Shown here: one piece after another, positions 1 through 7,549 of the stretch
How the letters are laid out: the number at the start of each line of letters is the position of its first letter
Position numbering within the stretch: position 1 is the first letter of the stretch
Origin: Cyclostephanos tholiformis
Lineage: Eukaryota > Bacillariophyta > Thalassiosirophyceae > Thalassiosirales > Thalassiosiraceae
Assembly (NCBI GenBank): GCA_036939975.1
Contig: JALLPB010000952.1
Span: forward strand, 1 to 12,027
Length of the DNA: 12,027 nucleotides
Direction: 5' to 3'
Notes under the pieces: model-generated
The model's database searches: none
Told to the model about the DNA's origin: nothing
Seen by the model: the letters and a program-made list of their open reading frames with translations, nothing else
Translations under genes and position numbers: made by a program

Positions 1-696
1 TAATTAAGGCAGTTGTGTAGAATTAGGCGAGAAATTGACAAAAATAGCTTAGTTGCTGTGAATATAGTGCTGATTATCTATGATTTAGTGTCTGTCTCTT
101 ATCCCCCCTGTTTCATATCCCCCGGTCTTTATGGTAGGTAAATTGATCACTGTTACAATCACAAAATTTGGGGAATACGACAAGAAAATTTGCCCAGACT
201 ACATCTATGAGTTCCTACATTTTGCCTAAACCCCAGGCATGTCCAATTGGGAAATAAATAATTTTGTTCCCACCTTTTTCTTTCAGTCAAAACTCACGTC
301 GATCAGACGAGAGGGCTCAATGGATCCCGCTTGGGATGGTGTGTGTGTGCGGGGAGGGGGGAGGGCTGCAATGAAGGATATTACAGGGCAAGAAAAAGCG
401 AGGTTCCAGTAATACCATTGTTAATGAGTGCATCGCGAAAAAAGAACTTGCAACTCGCGTAAACGATTTGTTTTTGCAAGAAGCCGCAAAACACATCTGA
501 TACGATGAACCACGGGGTGTGACCATGACGCCACTTTCCTCCACAATGATCGTGATCATAATAATATCATGTTGCAATATCTACACCGTGTAACTCTCCC
601 CTCTCCAATAATGACGTTAGGCGATAGTCCCCGGCATCGCGAAGTACCATCATCATAAATTTTCATTTACATATAATAGTCCACAATCATTCTTCT
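1..696. other. AT-rich intergenic stretch, no convincing gene
   Basis: This stretch is AT-rich and has no long reading frame with coding character. A minus-strand open frame at 317-577 begins without ATG near its 5' end and resembles no family. A pyrimidine-rich run ending in CAG near 285-296 (plus strand) looks like a splice acceptor. It is followed by an open frame of about 57 codons, but no upstream exon is evident. The 3' UTR of the minus-strand gene ending at 697 probably lies in 600-696. A GT/G-rich patch lies at about 340-366. Confidence 0.5.
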
Positions 697-1548
697 CTAT
701 TCGTACCCCATCAGTTGCACCCCCACCGTCCTATTCCTCGGTCCGTCCAGGTCGATCATGAGTACGCTCTGCCACTCCCCGATGACCATCTCCCCGTCCA
801 CCACGGGAATGCACTCCGAACTCCCGATCATCATCGATATGAGGTGAGAGTGCGCATTGATCGGTTCCTGATCCCTCCACCTCTCGAGGACGGTCGTATC
901 GTCGACGTCCCATCCGTTGTCACGACAGCGCTCGGCCTCCTCCCTCCCCTCGGGACGTTCGTGTACGTCGTTGTGCAGATATCGCACTCCCGCCCTCCTT
1001 CGTTCGCTCGACGAACGTTCGTCGGGGGGGCATATATCGAGGAAGTAATTCGCGACGTCCCGCGCGAGTCGCGCCTCGTATTCGTTGATGGCGATCGCAG
1101 TGGTCGTGTGCATCGATAATACGTGCAAGACGCCATCGCTCATGCGACTATCGGCGAGGATGGTCCTAAGTCGCGGCGTCAGGTCCTCGACGCTCACCGC
1201 CTGACGGGGGACGTTATCGGGACAGCTCGCGACGTCATTCGGTATCACGGATATCGTTCTATACGTGCATATAGGCATCCTCCCCCGGATCGTTGGCGGC
1301 GTTTCATCGTCGACGATGGGGGGGGACGGGGGGGGGGGTGGAGTGCGCCGCCGCGGCGCGTCGTTTTCCGCCGCAGACGATGGCTGCTGGTTGGCGACGT
1401 GCGGCGGAGCTTCATGGGATTTTCTAGCAATCGCCACACTTCTTCGCGGGGGGAGAATGCCGCGGATGCTGAATGCCCAACCATTCACGGGCAGGATGAC
1501 AATAATTATTATTGATACGATGAGCGCGAGCCAACGATGATAAATCAT
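697..1548 (-). CDS. YjbQ/UPF0047 family protein, probably plastid-targeted
   Basis: 283-residue protein of the YjbQ/UPF0047 family. Some members have weak thiamine-phosphate synthase activity, but the physiological role is not settled. Seen: the family core starts near residue 95, with HTTTAIAINE (147-156), the His-rich NAHSHL (231-236), GEWQ (257-260) and the signature DGPR (268-271). Bacterial members are about 135-140 residues, so there are roughly 95 extra N-terminal residues. These begin with a hydrophobic signal segment (6-21), then GWA|FS at 23-27, with Phe predicted at +1 after cleavage, then a Ser/Arg/Pro-rich linker. This matches the ASAFAP-type bipartite presequence of diatom plastid proteins; targeting is inferred. 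An unusual charged insertion (about 176-228) separates the two conserved halves. It is divergent from the PDZ gene across a 412-bp gap. Start: the ATG at 1548 directly precedes the signal peptide. Family assignment is strong; enzymatic role and compartment are not proven. Confidence 0.85.
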   Translation of the reverse strand: MIYHRWLALIVSIIIIVILPVNGWAFSIRGILPPRRSVAIARKSHEAPPHVANQQPSSAAENDAPRRRTPPPPPSPPIVDDETPPTIRGRMPICTYRTISVIPNDVASCPDNVPRQAVSVEDLTPRLRTILADSRMSDGVLHVLSMHTTTAIAINEYEARLARDVANYFLDICPPDERSSSERRRAGVRYLHNDVHERPEGREEAERCRDNGWDVDDTTVLERWRDQEPINAHSHLISMMIGSSECIPVVDGEMVIGEWQSVLMIDLDGPRNRTVGVQLMGYE

Positions 1549-1960
1549 CGTTCATCGTCGAAAAATTATTTATGCTACAACATAATATTAGGTATGTATC
1601 ATACACTCTCGCTCTGGTATGATGTTGTAAGTACATACCTCTCTACCTAGAGGTAAGAAATCTAGGAGACAACGATTATGAATTCCCATGTCGACATTCA
1701 ATTCAAGTGAACGAATGAAAACGCGCGCCTTATTTTATGAAATTATTTCCACATCCGACCGGGGAAAAAGTGCGCCTCATTTCCACACATCCCTTTTCAT
1801 CGACTCATCGCTCGAGATGGACTCTACCTCCTTCCTCTTGGCGTCCGAAGCAGTTGGGCGAGCAAAATATATTCTCTTTTCAGTAGTTATTGGTATGTTA
1901 TCTCACCAACAGGAGTAAACTCGCTTGGCACTGAAGAAGTAAATTAATAAATTCCCAACG
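1549..1960. promoter_or_regulatory. Divergent promoter gap with interlocking inverted repeats
   Basis: This 412-bp gap lies between the YjbQ gene (-) and the PDZ gene (+), so it should hold both promoters. A compound inverted repeat lies at 1577-1640. AGGTATGT(A) at 1590-1598 is complementary to TACATACCT at 1632-1640. ATCATAC at 1598-1604 is complementary to GTATGAT at 1617-1623. ACAACAT at 1577-1583 is complementary to ATGTTGT at 1622-1628. An open frame at 1688-1918 (+, 76 codons) has no recognisable domain and is not called as a gene. A pyrimidine-rich run ending in CAG near 1870-1881 could belong to a 5' UTR intron of the PDZ gene, but this is weak. Confidence 0.45.
1577..1640. repeat. 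Compound inverted repeat
   Basis: There are three complementary arm pairs within 64 bp: 1590-1598 with 1632-1640 (9 bp), 1598-1604 with 1617-1623 (7 bp), and 1577-1583 with 1622-1628 (7 bp). The first two pairs can form together as one bulged hairpin with a 12-nt loop; the third competes with them. It may be a protein-binding palindrome or an RNA structure in a 5' UTR. Function is unknown. Confidence 0.55.
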
Positions 1961-2419
1961 ATGGCAGAGAAATTGGCCAGCATTTTTTTCAAGGACAATG
2001 ACCTATTTTCGCCATTGACACGGGAGGGAGACATCTGCGGCGTCGGCGTGCATCTTGCGCTTGTCCACGATCCGCCGATGTACGGAGCTGCTCGTCCTGG
2101 CACGGCATATCGATACATCAACGTCGTCAGCTCCGTCGAGTCGAAGGCACCGGCGGAGAAGGCGGGGTTGAAAGCGGGCGACATCATTTTGGAGGTGGAT
2201 GGTACAAACTTGGACGATGGACAGCAACTATACCTGCCCGATGATGTTGCCGATTTGATTCGTGGTCCAGAGGGGAGTGAGGTCGCCGTTGTCGTTGAGA
2301 GGCGCGGCGCGAGAATGAGGTTCCTCTTGACTAGGGCACCTATCTACGATCAGACATCTGCCAGTAAGACAAACTTGGTCGAGTTTAGCTTCGCAGACGT
2401 TGTGCCCGTGACACCTTGA
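1961..2419 (+). CDS. Small single-PDZ-domain protein
   Basis: 152-residue protein dominated by one PDZ domain of the type seen in C-terminal processing proteases and HtrA (rough span 27-128). Seen: a carboxylate-loop-like GVGVHL (27-32), the core KAGLKAGDIILEVDG (67-81), then DVADLIRGPEGSEVAVVVER (95-114), which is the classic IRGP-G-V motif, and a final LTRAPI strand. No protease domain, signal peptide or membrane segment is visible, so it is probably a soluble adaptor that binds peptide C-termini. Partner and location are unknown. The ATG at 1961 follows an in-frame TAA at about 1940, which supports this start. The 3' end faces the minus-strand AP2-like gene across 248 bp. It is much shorter than CtpA-type proteases and there is no sign of truncation at either end, so I take it as a complete small gene. 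Confidence 0.8.
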   Translation: MAEKLASIFFKDNDLFSPLTREGDICGVGVHLALVHDPPMYGAARPGTAYRYINVVSSVESKAPAEKAGLKAGDIILEVDGTNLDDGQQLYLPDDVADLIRGPEGSEVAVVVERRGARMRFLLTRAPIYDQTSASKTNLVEFSFADVVPVTP

Positions 2420-2537
2420 GGATCGGGTTACTGGATCTGAAACAGGTAAATAACGGCTCGTTGTTGTGCACCTTTCATCCTTTTTTAATTAGCTACTGAT
2501 GGAAAAGTTGAAATGTCTCCTGGAGTGATAGAATGAA

Positions 2538-2543
2538 AATAAA
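2538..2543 (+). terminator. Possible AATAAA polyadenylation signal for the PDZ gene
   Basis: A canonical AATAAA lies 119 nt after the PDZ stop, inside the 248-bp convergent gap (2420-2667). A second AATAAA occurs at about 2644-2649. Algal signals are often degenerate, so this is only suggestive. Confidence 0.25.
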
Positions 2544-2667
2544 AGTAGTCCAGGCACATTAATGTATTTAATACTAATTATTGAGAATATTCATTATCCA
2601 GGGCTCGTACTGTAACTAACTCCTACGCGGTCGAAAATATGCAAAATAAACGCGTGCATCATCCATT

Positions 2668-4702
2668 TCAAATGGCCGTCAACTCGGCGTCATTCTTCAT
2701 TCGTTTCTTCGATTTCAACGGCGTATCGTTATCATTATTTCCGTCAATACTCCTCTTGTCATTACCAAGCGAGGCTTCTAGTTCCAACGCCTCCTTCTCT
2801 TTTAGTGCGATATCTTCCTTGAGCTTCCGTAACCAGAGAGCGCGTTCTTGGGGGGTCTTAGAGAGGGTGCTGCTGGCACCACCAACGTTGCTGGAGACAC
2901 TGCCTGTTAAACTGTTGGACAAGGTGGCGCGTTCCATAGTTCCATTTTCGCTGGAACTGCTGATAGAACCATTATCGTGGCCCTGCATTTCGATCTTATC
3001 ATCTTGAGGGGCAGCCATGATGTTATTATTACCGCCCCCTCCCATTTCGACGGCACCCATGCCCATGCCTCCTCCGTCAATTCCCTGATTTTGGTTCATC
3101 AGTCCCATCAGAAAATTCGAGTTCCCTCCAGTCCCTATCCGATTTCCTCCACCACCAACCATTCCATTTCCTAATCCTCCCATTTGATTCCCTCCACCAC
3201 CGTAAAATCCCATTTTACCCACTCCGCCTCCCTGCTGCTGATGCAGCTGCTGCTGGTACAAGTTCATCATGAGAGTAGTTTCTTGGATTTCGTTTAAGAG
3301 ATTCATGTGATGCAACTTGAGCATCTCGTAATGCTGATTGGGATCAATCGAAAGGCCAAAGTTCGGCATCGTGATTCCGCCTCCTCCGCCTCCACCAGAC
3401 ATGGCGTTATTCACGCCCATGGCGCCCGCCATCATAGCATCCCCACGACTGATATTCATGCTATTACCCTCGTCTCTCTTCATCTTGCTCTTGCCGGCTA
3501 GTTTCTCCTCGGACTTGCGATAATAATCGGCACGCGCTGCCTCATAGGCCGAGGCATGTCCTGCCCCAATCACAGGACGCTGGTTGGCGCCACCTGAGCT
3601 AATGCTGTTGCTGCTGCCAGAAACGCCAACGCCACCTCCACCTCCTCCCATCATGCCCATGCTGCCAGCCACCATGCCCATGCCCATGCCCGTGCCCGTG
3701 CCCGTGCCCGTGCCCATGCCCATGCCCATGTTCATGTTCATGTTCATGTTCATGTTCATGCCCATGCCCTAAGTAATGTATTATTGAGAAGTGGCACTAT
3801 TTAGATAGTGACAGGCATCAAATACTCGAAGCATCAAGATACGACATTTTTATCTCACCATGCCCATGTTACCCATCCCTCCCACGTTACCCATCTGGAA
3901 TAATTTAGCAGAAGCAGGATTAGGGCGAAATGTCGATGGACAATTCTGAGCACTATCACTTTCTAAATTCATGAAAAGTATGCAGGAAATGCTTCTCACC
4001 CCTCTGCCCCCGCCCATCATCGTCATTATATCAACCGAACCCATCGTCATCTTATTATTCGTCCCCCGATTCTCATCCCCCCCGCCGCCACCGTGCCCGC
4101 CAGAACCGGAATCGTCGTCCCCGTCGGTCCCATCACCCTCCTCGTCGTCGTCGCCATTCCCCCCCCGTCCCGAGCGACCGGACACGACGCGAACGCCGAG
4201 ACGCTCGAGTTCGAGCATCACCCATTCCCTCGTGGGCTTCGGGCGCATGGTTGATCGCCACGCCCGAGTTAGGGCCTTGGCGCGGGCGCATTTTTCCTCG
4301 GCCAGCGATTGGGGGAAGGTGCCAAGTGCGATAGTCTTACCGGCCCACTGCCCTCATCGCAAGCAAGGCATAGACACGGATGTTGCGGAGGTAGCAGGGA
4401 TGGGCATACGATACATTTTTTTTTTAATGAACAGCGGGGAAATGGAGGGAGGAGGGTGATCGAGGGGGGGGATTTGAGATTGTGTGTCGAGGGGAGGCGG
4501 GGGCGGGAGGACGAAAAAATCGGTCATGGCGAAGTCATCGTCATGGTCATGGATAGGGTGTCAATGAATAATTGGATGACCCTGACATCATCATCACCCC
4601 TCTGTTGAAGAAACGCACCTTCACGTGAACTGCCTTCTTTCCATGATTGCTGCTAGGGTTTTCACCCCCTCCGCCACCGCCCGTCGGCATCATACCCATC
4701 AT
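2668..4702 (-). CDS. Putative AP2-like, Gly/Met-rich nuclear regulator (four exons)
   Basis: Spliced model: exons 4702-4619, 4347-4000, 3894-3859 and 3768-2668 (28+116+12+366 residues, 522 total). All junctions are GT-AG and phase 0, and the frame stays open throughout. Residues about 22-80 hold the conserved part: KKAVHVK from exon 1 joins WAGKTIALGTFP in exon 2, then a long Lys/Arg/Ala helix, then RPKPTREWV and LERLGVRVV. The strand-turn-helix pattern GKTIALGTF plus an alanine-rich helix resembles the last strand and helix of an AP2/ERF DNA-binding domain, though the first strands are weak. Next come an acidic Gly/Asp stretch, a Met-X repeat, a conserved-looking segment (GHASAYEAARADYYRK), a predicted coiled coil with QQQLHQQQ, a second Leu/Lys/Glu coiled coil near the C-terminus, and a basic KSKKRMK signal suggesting nuclear import. 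Gly/Asn/Met-rich linkers fill the rest. It shares a 268-bp divergent promoter gap with cwf18. A transcription-factor role is inferred; an upstream exon cannot be excluded. Confidence 0.6.
3672..3768 (-). repeat. Codon-phased hexanucleotide repeat coding Met-X/Thr-Gly dipeptides
   Basis: This is an imperfect 6-bp array read on the minus strand as alternating ATG-GGC, ATG-AAC and ACG/ACC-type-GGC units. It encodes runs of Met-Asn, Met-Gly and Thr-Gly at the start of the last exon of the AP2-like gene. Because the unit is six bases, length changes keep the frame. Blocks of identical variants (five Met-Asn, four Thr-Gly) suggest local duplication by slippage. Confidence 0.85.
3769..3858 (-). other. 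Predicted intron 3 of the AP2-like gene (90 bp)
   Basis: The donor is ATG|GTGAGA at 3858 and the acceptor TTACTTAG ends at 3769. An in-frame TAA occurs at its third codon, so retention would truncate the protein. It joins the 12-codon exon 3859-3894 (ending GNMGM) to the GMGMNM repeat in frame. Confidence 0.65.
3895..3999 (-). other. Predicted intron 2 of the AP2-like gene (105 bp, open in frame)
   Basis: The donor is GTGAG at 3999 and the acceptor ATTCCAG ends at 3895 after a pyrimidine-rich run. The length is a multiple of three with no in-frame stop, so retention would add 35 residues without a frameshift. Those residues lack the Gly/Met bias of both flanks, which favours it being an intron. 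Confidence 0.6.
4348..4618 (-). other. Predicted intron 1 of the AP2-like gene (271 bp)
   Basis: The donor AAG|GTGCGT at 4618 and the acceptor GGCAG at 4348 join HVK to WAGKTIALG in frame. The frame upstream of 4348 meets a TGA almost at once, so splicing is needed to link the conserved block to a start. It is longer than the other introns and could hide a small exon. An alternative AG five bases upstream would break the frame. Confidence 0.55.
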
Positions 4703-4970
4703 GTTGAAGCCGTTGCAAGATTTTTGCTTTGATAAAATAATAGGATGTCTCTACTACTCTCAGTGACATATCATTGTAAAAAGAGATGGCGGCACCTTAT
4801 TTTTATTATGTAGAGTTGTTCAGTTGGCATAAAAGGCCTAGGGGGTTTGCGACATAAGTAGGAAGCACACTGGAATTTGTGGTAATAAAAAAGGGGGGGA
4901 GAACGTCGCCTCCCTTACAAGCCCATGACCAGCAACCGCCACAACCCGAATAAATCCCGACAAAGAGAGG
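4703..4970. promoter_or_regulatory. Divergent promoter gap between the AP2-like gene and cwf18
   Basis: This 268-bp gap must hold the promoters and 5' UTRs of both genes. It is AT-rich near the AP2-like start and more GC-rich near 4900-4970. An in-frame TGA at 4926 upstream of the cwf18 start supports the latter's ATG. I see no clear TATA box or initiator. Confidence 0.45.
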
Positions 4971-5561
4971 ATGACGGATCGGAGCGCTCGACTAGCCGCA
5001 CTCGCCGCTAGGGCGGGGCGCACTCAGCTGCCCATCGAGGACGACGGTGGCGGCGGTGGCGGCGGCAGCTGTGGAGATGATCGGGTAACCGCCAGCAACG
5101 GCGGATCAACGAAGCGGCCCACCCTCTCATTTAGGAATTACGTCCCGAAGGACGCCTCCCTCGACGACGGTACGAAGTCCTCGGGCGGCGTTTCGGCGGC
5201 CCCGCTTGACTTCCTCGGCGGGGACGGCGATGGGAAATCTCCGACCGGGAAACGGCGAAGGAGGGGTGATGATAAACAATCCAAAACATCATCGGTTTTG
5301 GAGCTCGCGTTGGCGAGGACCAGCCGCGAATCTCGCGAGGCGGCCGGACAAAACGTCGGCGCGGGAGGATGGGGATCGGTCACGCCAATGGCGACGAGGA
5401 AGGTGAATTGGGATCTGAAACGTGACATCCAACACAAGATGGACAAATTGGAGACGAGAACTCAGAGGGCAATAGTGGAACTCTTGAGAGAGAGGTTGGA
5501 GAGGGAGGCTAGAGAGGGTGGAAACGACGGTAGTGGGGAGGGCGACAGCGATCTCGATTAG
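4971..5561 (+). CDS. cwf18: Cwf18/CCDC12 family spliceosome protein
   Basis: 196-residue homologue of fission yeast Cwf18 and human CCDC12, a small protein of the activated spliceosome that contacts core components by extended segments and a helix. Seen: an Ala/Arg N-terminal helix (1-18), a Gly run, then the family motif LSFRNYVPKD (52-61), a long low-complexity middle with KRRRR (94-98), and the signature helix NWDLKRDIQHKMDKLETRTQ (146-165) followed by RAIVELLRERLERE. The two conserved blocks are in the family order, but the linker is longer than in yeast or human (142 and 166 residues). The ATG at 4971 is the first after an in-frame TGA at 4926. There is no intron. It runs divergently from the AP2-like gene and converges on the SMR gene. 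It is probably constitutive and nuclear. Confidence 0.9.
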   Translation: MTDRSARLAALAARAGRTQLPIEDDGGGGGGGSCGDDRVTASNGGSTKRPTLSFRNYVPKDASLDDGTKSSGGVSAAPLDFLGGDGDGKSPTGKRRRRGDDKQSKTSSVLELALARTSRESREAAGQNVGAGGWGSVTPMATRKVNWDLKRDIQHKMDKLETRTQRAIVELLRERLEREAREGGNDGSGEGDSDLD

Positions 5562-5834
5562 GATGCCGGTATTATTAAATGCGGGAAACTTTGGGTGTGA
5601 CTGAAGGCGTCGCTTGGGCCCTGATTTTTTTACTTGTGAATGCATCAATCGTACGCTCAATTTTTCGAAGTCGGTAATTGTGATTATTCATTATGTTGTA
5701 TCGACCTGGAAATATCAGTAACATAACAATCACAGAAAAAAATCATCATTTGGATTGGAATAGTATTACTACGACATAGAATTTATTATATTAACCTTTT
5801 AAGCTCTGATAACATCGCCTTGCGAAAGTAGGTA
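5562..5834. other. Convergent 3' gap between cwf18 and the SMR gene
   Basis: This is a 273-bp AT-rich gap holding the 3' ends of two convergent genes. It contains ATTATTAAAT at 5571-5580 and a T7 run near 5625 that could serve the plus-strand transcript. I see no ORF or RNA gene. Confidence 0.4.
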
Positions 5835-7549
5835 TCATGAAATGGTGCCTCTCCTGCAGCCCTTCGTCTTCGGCGCCTTGGCCACATTGACGTTAGTTTT
5901 TATCCACTGATCAACCACTTCCGACAGGATCTGATTCCCGCCCCCACAAATGATGACGGCCGGGATCACCCACGGATACGCCCCTCGCATGGCAACATCG
6001 ATCCATTCGGGTAACTTGGCATCAAGTTCTGCCAGTGCCTCATCTTTCGTGCGGCCATGCAGATCGATAGAAACGGACTTCCCCCCCAGAGGCTTAGTGA
6101 CCTTGTGCAGGTTCTCGGCCTCTCCCACGTGTATGGCATAGAAAGGCACGCCGGCCTTGCCTCCCAGTCCCGTATTGCTCGAGTTGAATGTACACTGCTC
6201 GATCGACGCCGTCACCTTCTTCTTGCAAGTCTTGTCCTTCGGCAGGCTGCACGCCAGATTCATCGCGTTCAACCTCTGACGGATCAGTTCGAATTTCGGC
6301 GATGCCTCGGCGAAGACCCGCGATAGACGGAGGGAGTGCTGCAGCTTGATATACTCCTCGACGTCGATTATTTTTTCGGGTCCCCCCCACGAAGCACGAC
6401 GGCATTGCTTCCTCCTGGCCGACTTGGTCGGAGCATCGCGATGCTTCTTGCGGCTGGGATCCCTGGAATCATCGGACGAGGAGTTATGGCCGCCTTCCTC
6501 ATCCTGCGCTTCGTTATCGGTGATGAAAATCGAATCGAGGTTCGCCATGTTCAAGTCTTGGGGGGTCCTGTTCGCCACGGAGCTCAGGAAGAGCGTGACT
6601 CCATCGTGGGAGAAACGGAGCCGACGCATGGGAATATTCCTTTCCTCGGCATATTGCTTGAGAATCATCTTCAATGTCATGTACCTGCCACATCGAACGA
6701 TCGACTCTGCCTTAGTGTGCGTGTCCACGAGCTTAATCTCGATCCCAACGAACGATTCCTCATTCGTCGATTCCATCGACGCACGACGGCGCATGACCTC
6801 GCTCTTGCTCTTACCCCCCCGTCCGGTGTCCCAATCATTCCCAATCTGATCGACGTAATTCTTGACCTTTTCGTTACGCGAACTCGTCTGGGTGGCGAAG
6901 CTCATGCGACGTTGATAGTCCGGCGTGACCATATTATTGAGGAAGGACGTCGTGCGACCCTCCGATCGGATGGCGATTACTCCACCCATGAAGAAGGGGA
7001 GTTTTTTTCCAATGATGGTTGGATCGTTGAGGTCTTGGGAGATTTTGGCGATTTCTTCTATGGGCGTGTTCTGTCCGAACAAAAATATTCAACGCCGACC
7101 GAGAAACATGGGACATGAGACGGTGGGGGGGGGGAGGAGGAGGAGAAGGAGGAGGAACGTAGAATACTCACGTAGCACTGCTGTAGGAAGCATCCATTCA
7201 ATAGAAGTGCCCGAGCCTCATCATACGCCCCTATTCTCGTGTAGTTCAACGCCAAATACCAAGAACAACTACACGAACTCGCGGCGATGGTCATGCTCGA
7301 TGCCTCGGGTCGGTTCCGCCAATACGCGACGAGTTTTTGCAAAGTCAGACCGTGGAGATTACTTAATATGAAATTCTTGAGATCCAGCGATAGGTTTTTC
7401 CAATGGAATTCGATGACGTCGTGCAACTCCTGGATGTATCTCTCGGCGGTTGTTTTTTTCTGGACCGTGGTCACCTCCATTTGGTTGCCAGCACCAACAT
7501 TCTCGTCGAGGCTTGCCCGGCGCCGCACCCTAATCTTGCCCCTCGCCAT
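5835..7549 (-). CDS. SUMO-like domain + Smr domain protein (two exons)
   Basis: Spliced model: exons 7549-7172 (126 codons) and 7070-5835 (411 codons plus stop), phase 0, 537 residues. An in-frame TAA two codons before the ATG at 7549 supports the start. Exon 1 has a basic N-terminus and helices (ELHDVIEFHWKNL; WYLALNYTRIGAYDEARALL) of a TPR-like repeat that continues across the splice. Residues about 235-309 form a SUMO/Rad60-type ubiquitin-like fold: IEIKLVD strand, RLRFSHDG, then TPQDLNMANLDSIFI. No terminal Gly-Gly follows, so it is a built-in domain and not a conjugated modifier. A Ser/Asp and Lys/Arg-rich linker (about 310-355) may be a nuclear signal. Residues about 459-524 are an Smr domain: SIDLHGRT, keeping the D-x-H pair (462, 464), and IICGGGNQIL, where the usual His-Gly-Lys-Gly is Cys-Gly-Gly-Gly. 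Smr domains in Cue2/N4BP2-type proteins cut mRNA at stalled ribosomes; this role is inferred. Confidence 0.8.
7071..7171 (-). other. Predicted intron of the SMR gene (101 bp)
   Basis: The donor is TAC|GTGAGT at 7171 (perfect consensus) and the acceptor GGACAG ends at 7071. A strongly pyrimidine-rich CTCC/C tract lies in its first half. It joins LQQCY to NTPIEEIA in frame. A later AG (CCATAG) would break the frame. Confidence 0.75.

Noticed and set aside
317..577. 86-codon minus-strand open frame
   Set aside because: No ATG at its beginning, no domain, and Pro/His/Thr runs that simply reflect the GT/G-rich patch on the other strand.
1688..1918. 76-codon plus-strand frame upstream of the PDZ gene
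   Set aside because: No recognisable domain, low-complexity Ser content, and it lies in a promoter gap. It could be an upstream ORF but nothing supports it as a gene.
3584..3772. Plus-strand frame of Pro/Val/Met/Phe repeats opposite the AP2-like gene
   Set aside because: It is the mirror of the hexanucleotide repeat in the minus-strand coding exon.
3850..4248. Treating the 132-residue frame as a separate small gene
   Set aside because: Its 3' third reads through two consensus introns; splicing joins it in frame to exons on both sides.
6336..7118. 260-codon plus-strand frame opposite the SMR gene
   Set aside because: It is antisense to a coding exon with clear Smr and ubiquitin-like motifs and has no domain of its own.
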